Positions 5,043-10,790 of a DNA stretch of 10,790 nt are shown here, in pieces (positions within the stretch are counted from its first letter, which is position 1; every line of letters starts with the position of its first letter). The DNA comes from Candidatus Sifarchaeum marinoarchaea. Lineage in GTDB: Archaea; Asgardarchaeota; Sifarchaeia; Borrarchaeales; Borrarchaeaceae. The DNA is taken from assembly GCA_016294985.1 (NCBI GenBank), contig JAECRW010000046.1, positions 1-10,790 of the forward strand, given 5' to 3'. Under the pieces are notes generated by a model that was given only the letters and a program-made list of their open reading frames with translations, did not search any database and had not been told where the DNA came from. The translations under genes were made by a program, and so were the position numbers.

Positions 5043-7397
5043 TTATTCTTTTTTTGGTTTTCTAACTAATCGTGGCAGAAGAGTTGGGTCAGGCACTTCT
5101 CTAGGCTCCCACCCCTTTTCCTTTAAGTGTTCAAGCACCTTATCCTTTAGTGTAATTGGAATATCTGCTTCTGTTCTTACGAATTTATAGACATCGTCTG
5201 GAAAAACGCCAAGGTACTTTTGCGAGAGATCAATGTAATGAGTCAGTTTGATAGCGCGTCCCTTGGTGGTATCGTTTGGTCGCAAACATAACTTCGCAGT
5301 TGCCACTATACACTCCTCAATGGATTCTGCGGCGTAGATAAGATGTTCAGGACATGGACCCACATAGACTTTCTCCCCAGTTCTTGCATTGTAGACTTCC
5401 CAGTCCTCGTCTTTATCTGACCGGCCCATATAGAATCGTCTATACTTGCCACCATGAGGACCTAAAATGACAGGAATGCCAAGTCTATTTGCGCCGGTTC
5501 CAATGGATGCTGCCTTTTGTGACATTGCTCCCCATGCAATTCCGACCGCGCCGACTCTGTTCAGGGTATAATCAGCTATCTCCTCGTAGTTTCCCCGCAA
5601 CGGTCTTCTGGCGAAAATACTAGCAATTTTTATTACTGCACCATCAATATGCGAATTTGAAACACATGAACCTACGTTTACTAAACCACCAGCATCAAAG
5701 TACCCTGGATATTTTTCATAAAGCGTCAAGCCTTCTTCGTCCTTGTATTTTCCGATATCCATGGCTCCACAGCCACTTGCAACTACAATATATCGCCTCT
5801 TAAGGAATTCCTCAGCGAGAGTTCCTATTTCACTTGCTCCGTTAGGATAATTCGGACAACCAACGATTGCGACAACTCCTGGAATTTCTCCCAGCACGAT
5901 TGGAGCACCAACATCGCGGATTTCTATATCAGTTATTGGACCTCGACCAGCGCGCACTTTATACTTTTCTTCTTTGATATATTTTTCAGCTGCTTTCTCA
6001 ATTACGCTTAAAATATCAATTCCGTCACGACAGATACCTTCGCATCTGCCACACCCTATACAAAGGTCATGAAGTTCGGCAAGTGGTTGTAAGTTGCCTT
6101 GCTTTGCAGCCGCCATTGCATCAGGAATGTCAAGATCAAGCGGGCATGCCCTCTTACAAAGCTCACAATTGACGCATTTGTTAACCATATCCACAAATTC
6201 CTCATCACTTGGTATTACATTGAACTTCTGCCTCTTTGGCGCTACCTCCATAGCTAATTTAACCGCTACTTCTGCAGCCACTTCTGGTTCTAGTATAAGC
6301 GCACCTGGCTCCTTATAGGATGCAAGGGCACTCACTATTTGATCAACCGGGTCATGTGTGCAATCTTTTAGTCCTAACGTCATTTTATTCAGTGTTGCTA
6401 TAACAGGAGTTTTTACTTCGTTTGCCACATCAAGTATATCTGTCCGTACGCATTGTTCATCAACCATAATAACATCAGGCAGTCCAGAACGTATAACCTT
6501 TAGCTGTTCATACATGGCGCCTACGACCTTAGCCTTCTCTGAATAACGACTGATATCAAGCGCTGTACAACAGATTCCGCAGAGTTCTACATCATCGTAG
6601 AGATTATGTGCTTGTAAGTAATCAACAATTTCTGCTCCTGCTGCCACATTATGGCCAACTACTAATATCACTGGCTTTGATCTGTCTATGGTACCTGCTC
6701 CAAGTTCAATAAGTGGGGCATCCGGTTCACCTTTCGGTAAATCGTAGCCAACAATTTGAACAAGATCTGCAATTTCCATGCCTAAAGAATCGCACATCGA
6801 AACGTGCAGTGCCTTTGATTCGTAATCGATGTTATCACCCTCTTGCCCCACGTGAGCAGCACTTACACAATGTGTAATTTGTTCTTCGATATAATTCTGT
6901 GCTTCTACTAAGTCTCCTAATGTTTTAGGACGTTTACCGACAATCAGCCGAGTCAATGGTGCTTCTACTTCTATGGCATCCCCGAGCGAGATTGGGTAAT
7001 CGCTCCCATATTTTTCAATTAAATGGTCTAATAAGTGCCGACCATGTGCTGAATGTGCTGATGCTCCCATACAACATGCAAGGAGAACTATTCGACTTGC
7101 TTGAGCATTTATATTCAACCCGCATGCTCCTTTCTTACCTGCTGATAAATCACAAGGTCCATAGGTGCATAGTGCTGGACAAATATCCAAAAATGGCATG
7201 TAATACGGCTTGTAACGATTTAACATCAACCGATCCCATGCTCTTAGATCTGTTATTTCTGGCTTCGGTGTAGGTCCCATTGGCTCTGTCCATTCTTCTT
7301 CTTCAAGAAGTTTACCAATAGCTAATTCGAACCCGTCTATTTCAAACGTTGGAGTTTTTAATTTCTTTAATTTCACTCTGGCAGGTATTTCAGTCAT
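5043..7397 (-). CDS. cdhA: Carbon monoxide dehydrogenase alpha subunit of the ACDS complex
   Basis: This is a 784-residue protein of normal length for archaeal CdhA (EC 1.2.7.4), which interconverts CO and CO2 with ferredoxin and delivers or takes CO in the acetyl-CoA decarbonylase/synthase complex. In order: CPALCTYGPC plus a following Cys (C73, C77, C82, C92) for the B/D clusters; a His and Cys set that fits the Ni-Fe-S C-cluster (H249 in VVGHNVAAG, C276/C277 in CGICC, C316 in DEQC, C514 in GCPN, C543 in SGCG, C578 in GSC); and, between them, a ferredoxin-like insert with C408/411/414/418 and C446/449/452/456. This insert marks the archaeal type rather than bacterial CooS. The start ATG has AAGGAGG seven bases upstream. 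The usual partner genes cdhB, cdhC, cdhD and cdhE do not flank it. No key residue appears lost. Confidence 0.96.
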   Translation of the reverse strand: MTEIPARVKLKKLKTPTFEIDGFELAIGKLLEEEEWTEPMGPTPKPEITDLRAWDRLMLNRYKPYYMPFLDICPALCTYGPCDLSAGKKGACGLNINAQASRIVLLACCMGASAHSAHGRHLLDHLIEKYGSDYPISLGDAIEVEAPLTRLIVGKRPKTLGDLVEAQNYIEEQITHCVSAAHVGQEGDNIDYESKALHVSMCDSLGMEIADLVQIVGYDLPKGEPDAPLIELGAGTIDRSKPVILVVGHNVAAGAEIVDYLQAHNLYDDVELCGICCTALDISRYSEKAKVVGAMYEQLKVIRSGLPDVIMVDEQCVRTDILDVANEVKTPVIATLNKMTLGLKDCTHDPVDQIVSALASYKEPGALILEPEVAAEVAVKLAMEVAPKRQKFNVIPSDEEFVDMVNKCVNCELCKRACPLDLDIPDAMAAAKQGNLQPLAELHDLCIGCGRCEGICRDGIDILSVIEKAAEKYIKEEKYKVRAGRGPITDIEIRDVGAPIVLGEIPGVVAIVGCPNYPNGASEIGTLAEEFLKRRYIVVASGCGAMDIGKYKDEEGLTLYEKYPGYFDAGGLVNVGSCVSNSHIDGAVIKIASIFARRPLRGNYEEIADYTLNRVGAVGIAWGAMSQKAASIGTGANRLGIPVILGPHGGKYRRFYMGRSDKDEDWEVYNARTGEKVYVGPCPEHLIYAAESIEECIVATAKLCLRPNDTTKGRAIKLTHYIDLSQKYLGVFPDDVYKFVRTEADIPITLKDKVLEHLKEKGWEPREVPDPTLLPRLVRKPKKE

Positions 7398-7439
7398 TCA
7401 TTTTCCTCCTTCGTCCCTTTGTGCAGACTATGGTAACGT

Positions 7440-7711
7440 TTATTCCTTTAACTTAGTCAACCTCTTTCTGATTTCTTTTAATTGGCTTTCAAGTGATTTT
7501 GCTTGATTTTTTAGTAGTCTTCGTTCGTCTGCCTTTGAAACAAATGGAGCCACACCATATGTACATATGTATGGGAGCAAACTGTATGCAGGCCTCTATG
7601 GAAACCGAGATAATAGTAATACGGATAGCCAATACTGCCATATTGCGCTATGTAGGGAATAGAAACCATCCTAAAGATCCAAGAACGAAAGGCAGTTATT
7701 ACCTTCTCCAA
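7440..7711 (-). pseudogene. Frameshifted DUF5320-like small protein gene
   Basis: Two overlapping minus-strand frames together resemble one DUF5320-type protein (Tyr/Gly/Pro-rich body with a coiled-coil tail). The upstream frame (7711 to about 7600) gives SIPYIAQYGSIGYPYYYYLG followed by FHRGL and then loses sense. The downstream frame (7595-7440, opening after a TAG at 7596) gives YGVAPFVSKADERR followed by LLKNQAKSLESQLKEIRKRL and ends normally. A single one-base indel near 7596-7605 would join them. Such proteins often accompany NifX/MTH1175-like and Mrp-type iron-sulfur or cofactor proteins; their function is not established. The stop is 42 bases before cdhA, in the same direction. The original start is unclear: TTG at 7711 or ATG at 7669. 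It could be a true pseudogene, an assembly error or, less likely, a programmed shift. Confidence 0.6.
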
Positions 7712-7773
7712 CTTACAAAGCGAAAGATTTTTTAAGTAGATCTATCCAAATTGGAAGTTATTAATTGAATAAA

Positions 7774-7798
7774 CTTAAGGCATTAATGCATATTTAAG
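7774..7798 (+). promoter_or_regulatory. Promoter and candidate operator of the Lrp-like gene
   Basis: TATTTAAG at 7791-7798 is a TATA-box candidate that would start transcription near 7820. Immediately upstream is a perfect ten-base palindrome, GCATTAATGC (7780-7789), bordered by CTTAA (7774) and TTAAG (7794). A dimeric Lrp-type protein binding here would sit on the BRE/TATA region, so negative autoregulation is plausible. The same interval lies upstream of the divergent DUF5320-like/cdhA block. Confidence 0.45.
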
Positions 7799-7837
7799 AT
7801 TTTGCTTACAATCTGTAACATGGGAGTTTCAGTGCTT

Positions 7838-8431
7838 ATGTATAAATTAGACGAGTTAGACCAACAAATTATAAGCTGGCTTGGAAGGGATGCTCGCATA
7901 AGTTTGTCAGAAATAGGCAGAAAGCTTAATTTATCTCATGTAGCGATTAGAAACAGAATCAACAATCTTTGTGAAAAGAATATCATAAAAACCGCGGTAC
8001 TTGTAAATACCTTGGAACTCAACATAGAAGTAGTGCATCTCCTGATCCAAACTGACGGTGCAGCAAGCACTCGGGAACTTATAAAGCGATTTGAGGATTG
8101 TCCGCGGATTATTCAAATGAGTACAGTCTTAGGACAATTTGACCTTATTGCAACGGTGTTCGCAGAAGATAAACATCAACTTGAAACGTTACTCCGTACA
8201 TGCATTCTTCGTATACCTCACGGTATTCGAAATGTCAATGTTCTTTGCATTGGTCGGATGGTCAGCCCTCCCTATTTTCCTGTAAACTTCAAATTGAAAC
8301 ACGACAATTTGACGCCCTGTGGTCTTAAATGTGAAGAATGTGAAGAATATAAATTAGAACATTGTTTAGGATGCCCGGCTACATCAACCTATAAGGGAGA
8401 CCTTAATTTCTGTTTTAAACCTGAAGATTAA
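7838..8431 (+). CDS. Lrp/AsnC family regulator with C-terminal cysteine-rich (DUF3795-like) tail
   Basis: From ATG 7838 the protein has 197 residues. It opens with a classic Lrp/AsnC N-terminus (MYKLDELDQQIISWLG) and a helix-turn-helix at about 20-45 (LSEIGRKLNLSHVAIRNRI). An alpha/beta RAM-like effector/oligomerisation domain follows to about residue 150, with the usual GQFDLIATV strand. The last 40 residues are not part of standard Lrp proteins: they carry Cys at 161, 165, 168, 176, 179 and 192 (Cx3Cx2Cx7Cx2C plus one), similar to DUF3795 metal-site proteins. This suggests sensing of a metal, a cluster or redox state (inference). GGGAG lies 11 bases before ATG 7838. An in-frame ATG at 7820 coincides with the predicted transcription start, so a leaderless 203-residue form is also possible. 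It is divergent from the cdhA block and probably co-transcribed with the radical SAM gene. Confidence 0.85.
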   Translation: MYKLDELDQQIISWLGRDARISLSEIGRKLNLSHVAIRNRINNLCEKNIIKTAVLVNTLELNIEVVHLLIQTDGAASTRELIKRFEDCPRIIQMSTVLGQFDLIATVFAEDKHQLETLLRTCILRIPHGIRNVNVLCIGRMVSPPYFPVNFKLKHDNLTPCGLKCEECEEYKLEHCLGCPATSTYKGDLNFCFKPED

Positions 8432-8484
8432 TTATAGTTCTGACAAATATAAGCCATTAGAAGGACCAACGGTGTGTCAGAGTT

Positions 8485-9456
8485 ATGACGGAAAAAGTTA
8501 TATTTGGGCCTGTGCCATCGAGAAGATTAGGCAGATCTTTGGGAGTCAACAATATTCCGCACAAACACTGTACGTATTCTTGTGTCTATTGTCAGGTTGG
8601 TAGGACTTTATATTTTGAAATTGAACATGAAGAGTACTATACTCCTGAGGAGCTTATAAGAACTGTAATATCTCACGTTAAAAAGATTGAACCAAAAATA
8701 GACTATGTCACCTTTGTTCCCGATGGTGAACCAACATTAGACATAAATCTAGGAAAAGAAATTACTGGGATAAAAAACGAAACTTCCACAAAGGTGGCAG
8801 TGATTACAAACGGGTCTCTAATTTATCAAGATGATGGCAAGGATGGCCTGTATAATACGGACACCGTGTCAATAAAGGTTGACGCAATAACTCCAGAAAT
8901 CTGGAAACGTATTAATAGACCACATCCAAAGCTAAAACTCGACGAAATATTAGACGGGATAGTGAACTTTTCTAAAAGATACAATGGACGACTTATAACA
9001 GAATCAATGTTATGTAAGGGAGTCAATGATAAGGAAGACGAAATTGAAAATATAGCTAAATTTCTCTCAGGAATAAATGTGGATACGGCTTATATTGCAA
9101 TACCAACGAGGCCGCCTGCAGAGTCATGGGTTGAACCTGCAGATGAGCAAACTATTTTAATGGCTCATGAGATATTCTCGAAATACTTAGGAAAGATGCA
9201 TGTTGAACTTCTTACTGGCTATGAAGGACCATCATTTGAAGACATTTCTGAAGATCCCATTCAAGGATTTTTAGCAATAATAGCGGTTCATCCAATGAGA
9301 ATTGATTATGCACACAAATTTTTCTTTAAGAGAGAATTACAACCTGAAGAAGTTATAAACAAGCTCTTAGATGAAAACAAGATTACAAAACTCAGTTACA
9401 GAGGCCATGAGTTCATTCTTCACAAATTCAAATCAGAAAAGCAAGGAAAGAATTAA
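8485..9456 (+). CDS. Stand-alone radical SAM protein, TYW1-related (COG0731-like)
   Basis: This is a 323-residue protein starting MTEKVIFGPVPSRRLGRSLG, with the cluster motif CTYSCVYC (C29, C33, C36) that binds a [4Fe-4S] cluster and SAM. VTFVPDGEPTLD (75-86) holds the GEP-type SAM-contact strand, and VITNGSLI fits the next barrel strand. The FGPVPSRRLGRSLGVN opening is typical of the group annotated as wyosine-synthetase-like radical SAM proteins. It lacks the flavodoxin domain of some TYW1 relatives, and many group members have no known substrate, so a tRNA role should not be assumed. The last 70 residues are a helical, possibly winged-helix-like extension (LQPEEVINKLLDENKITKLS). The start ATG is 53 bases after the Lrp-like gene on the same strand, with only a weak ribosome binding site. 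Confidence 0.82.
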   Translation: MTEKVIFGPVPSRRLGRSLGVNNIPHKHCTYSCVYCQVGRTLYFEIEHEEYYTPEELIRTVISHVKKIEPKIDYVTFVPDGEPTLDINLGKEITGIKNETSTKVAVITNGSLIYQDDGKDGLYNTDTVSIKVDAITPEIWKRINRPHPKLKLDEILDGIVNFSKRYNGRLITESMLCKGVNDKEDEIENIAKFLSGINVDTAYIAIPTRPPAESWVEPADEQTILMAHEIFSKYLGKMHVELLTGYEGPSFEDISEDPIQGFLAIIAVHPMRIDYAHKFFFKRELQPEEVINKLLDENKITKLSYRGHEFILHKFKSEKQGKN

Positions 9457-9497
9457 TGGGATAAGGATAAAGAGCAATAATTCAAATGATTCAAATT

Positions 9498-9504
9498 AAA
9501 AAAA
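9498..9504 (-). terminator. T-tract terminator for the NifX-like gene
   Basis: Seven consecutive T on the minus strand, 21 bases past the stop codon of the gene at 9526-10104 and between two convergent genes, fit a simple archaeal terminator. No hairpin is needed or seen. No T tract serves the converging plus-strand gene. Confidence 0.45.
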
Positions 9505-9525
9505 GAAAGTCGAAGAAAGTCAGTC

Positions 9526-10104
9526 TTACTTTTCTTCTGCTTTTAATTTTTCGAGACGTGATTTTATGCGACTAACTTCTTCTTCTATAGATTTTAGTTG
9601 ATCTTTTCGAAATGTAATCTCCTCTTCACGACTCATAGGCTGTGCATGTAGAGGCCTAACCATAGGTGCTCCAGGTTGGAACATACCCATACCACGTCCC
9701 ATTCCGCGTCCCCTGTCCATGCCTGCATGCATTGGAGCAGTAGGGCCTGTAACAGGTGCTAACTTTCCGGCAAGATATTGATTCACAACCTCTCTTACGG
9801 AAATACCGAAAACGCCTGCGTGTATTTTGATCCCCAATTGCTGGAGGGCAATAAATGCGTTGGGACCAAGATTTCCTGTGATAACAGCGGTAGCACCTAA
9901 GGTGCCAACTAATTGGGCTGCCTGAATGCCTGCGCCTCCAAATACTTGCATGGCAGGATTGGTCTGCGTAGTTACATCTTTTACTTCCTTTTGTTCCAAA
10001 TCAACATCTACGACTGTATAGGCGGGACAACGTCCAAACATGGGCGAGACCATATCGTCTAATCCTCCCTTGCTTTGTGAGCTAACAACAATTCGTTCGA
10101 TCAC
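9526..10104 (-). CDS. NifX/MTH1175-like protein with Met/Gly-rich, coiled-coil C-terminal tail
   Basis: This is a 192-residue protein. Residues 1-115 form a dinitrogenase iron-molybdenum cofactor (NifX/NafY/MTH1175) domain: VSSQSKGGLDDMVSPMFGRC at the start, GGAGIQAAQL near 57, TAVITGNLGPNA (72-83) and GIKIHAGVFG (91-100). Such domains bind Fe-S or other metal cofactors; in archaea without nitrogenase they are small proteins of unknown role. Residues 128-142 are a Gly/Met/Arg-rich run (DRGRGMGRGMGM). Residues 158-190 are a charged coiled coil (SREEEITFRKDQLKSIEEEV and onward). That tail resembles DUF5320 proteins, so this looks like a fusion of two protein types usually found as neighbours. 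The start is GTG at 10104; the overlapping ATG is out of frame and no strong ribosome binding site is seen. No nif genes are nearby. Confidence 0.85.
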   Translation of the reverse strand: MIERIVVSSQSKGGLDDMVSPMFGRCPAYTVVDVDLEQKEVKDVTTQTNPAMQVFGGAGIQAAQLVGTLGATAVITGNLGPNAFIALQQLGIKIHAGVFGISVREVVNQYLAGKLAPVTGPTAPMHAGMDRGRGMGRGMGMFQPGAPMVRPLHAQPMSREEEITFRKDQLKSIEEEVSRIKSRLEKLKAEEK

Positions 10105-10392
10105 ATATTCACATCCAAAGAGTTACAGACTTGAACTTTAGGTAATCATAACATCATCATCATTATTGGGGCATGCTTTTGAACGATTCATTTTGTACCA
10201 AATCTTGAAGTCTATTAGTCTAAATTCTGCCAGTTAAGAGTTTTATGAACGAAAGAAAAACATTAACACTAGTGCCGATTATCATAGCTTTCCGAATCGT
10301 GATAACGTCAGATTATTGTGTCAATTTAGTCCACCTAACATGCCCTACAAAAATGAGGGCAGCATGAAGACCCTGGAGTGTCTATATGAGTA
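10105..10392. other. Intergenic region between the two NifX-like genes
   Basis: No convincing gene was found here. The plus strand has a 40-codon ORF (10245-10367, starting MNERKTLTLVPIIIAF) and, in another frame, an open stretch ending in TLECLYEY before a TAA at about 10396; neither has a ribosome binding site or a recognisable family. A small hairpin, TGCCCT/AGGGCA with a nine-base loop, lies at 10341-10361, 31 bases past the end of the distal NifX-like gene, without a T tract. The region probably holds the promoter of the gene at 9526-10104. Confidence 0.4.
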
Positions 10393-10752
10393 TTAATGTT
10401 TATGTTCCTTACACACAGTCTCATCGGTGGCTTCTTGTAAATTACCAGTTTTCCATGCGTCTATCGTGTCTTTTACAGTCGCCATTGCGCCAACGTAAAC
10501 CCTAATGGCAAATTTCTCAAACATTTGAACTGCCCGTGGGCCCAGGCCAGAACATAACATGACGTCTACTTCATGTGCGTGCATAAGTTCTGGAGGATAT
10601 CCTTGTCCTCCCATATGCTGACTAGTATTTGGCACCGTCTCAACTTCACTTGTTTCCGAGTCCCAAATGGTATAGTAGGGTGCTCGTCCAAAATGAGGAC
10701 TAACTTCATCATTTAAACCTTTATTTCCCTTGCTTGGAACACTTATTCTCAT
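10393..10752 (-). CDS. NifX/MTH1175-like iron-molybdenum cofactor-binding domain protein
   Basis: This is a 119-residue single-domain protein and the family's usual length. It begins MRISVPSKGNKGLNDEVSPH and continues FGRAPYYTI, the same N-terminal pattern (GL-DE-VSPxFGR) as its neighbour at 9526-10104. It also has VDVMLCSGLGPRAV (62-75) and IRVYVGAMATV. It ends in a His/Cys tail (CKEHKH) that could help bind metal. The fold binds Fe-S or Fe-Mo type cofactors in nitrogenase systems; here no nitrogenase is seen, so a role as a carrier or sink of a cluster is inferred only. The ATG has GAGG eight bases upstream. It is probably an ancient paralogue of the neighbour, separated by 288 bases and lacking the DUF5320-like tail. 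Confidence 0.88.
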   Translation of the reverse strand: MRISVPSKGNKGLNDEVSPHFGRAPYYTIWDSETSEVETVPNTSQHMGGQGYPPELMHAHEVDVMLCSGLGPRAVQMFEKFAIRVYVGAMATVKDTIDAWKTGNLQEATDETVCKEHKH

Positions 10753-10790
10753 TTTAAATCCTCGTGGAAGTTTTGTAATTTTTTAAAGAG

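Noticed and set aside
7511..7711. The 66-codon minus-strand frame as an independent small gene
   Set aside because: Its second half has no sense of its own, while the neighbouring frame continues the DUF5320-like pattern, so it was merged into one frameshifted gene.
10150..10164. CAT trinucleotide run
   Set aside because: Only about four units; too short to call a repeat of interest.
10341..10361. Hairpin TGCCCT/AGGGCA as a terminator of the distal NifX-like gene
   Set aside because: The stem is six bases and no T tract follows on the minus strand, so it is mentioned only in the intergenic note.
10245..10367. A 40-codon plus-strand ORF and an overlapping open frame in the gap between the two NifX-like genes
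   Set aside because: No ribosome binding site, no family resemblance, and two frames open at once, which is common in a short AT-rich gap.

Overview
This is a roughly 40% GC stretch of an archaeal genome. The archaeal signs are a CdhA-type carbon monoxide dehydrogenase alpha subunit with its ferredoxin insert, a group 3-like [NiFe]-hydrogenase large subunit, a TYW1-related (COG0731-like) radical SAM protein, an Lrp/AsnC regulator, NifX/MTH1175-type cofactor-binding proteins, many TTG/GTG starts and TATA-like promoter boxes. An anaerobe with a Wood-Ljungdahl/CO metabolism is likely (methanogen-related, Bathyarchaeia-like or Asgard-like), but the sequence alone does not fix the lineage.

Layout. 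At positions 1-1741 (minus), a GNAT-like protein overlaps by four bases (ATGA) the start of a B12-binding radical SAM protein that runs off the left edge. At 1843-2001 (minus) lies a complete 52-residue rubredoxin with a TTG start. At about 2089-2343 (plus) is a small relic of the C-terminal end of a GltD/PreT-type flavin oxidoreductase, lying tail to tail with the next gene. From 7711 down to 2361 everything reads on the minus strand: a frameshifted DUF5320-like gene, cdhA, a small 2[4Fe-4S] ferredoxin, a protein with about four tandem winged helices, and a hydrogenase large subunit that lacks its C-terminal L2 cysteine pair. From 7838 to 9456 (plus, divergent) come an Lrp/AsnC regulator with a cysteine-rich tail and a stand-alone radical SAM protein. 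From 10752 down to 9526 (minus) are two NifX/MTH1175-like proteins, the second carrying a Met/Gly-rich and coiled-coil tail like that of DUF5320 proteins.

How it fits together. The minus-strand block 7711-2361 looks like a redox module built around CO dehydrogenase. CdhA would exchange electrons with the ferredoxin. The Lrp protein encoded divergently is the obvious candidate regulator. The most unusual element is the hydrogenase large-subunit homologue: only two of the four cysteines that hold the Ni-Fe site are present, there is no small subunit nearby, and it is 20 bp behind a multi-winged-helix protein. It may be completed in trans by a small L2 peptide (as in VhuA/VhuU of Methanococcus), may have been re-purposed, or may be a truncated relic. 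The GltD/PreT relic and the GC-richer DNA next to its 3' end hint at a rearrangement there. No rRNA, tRNA, CRISPR array, insertion sequence or transposase was seen.
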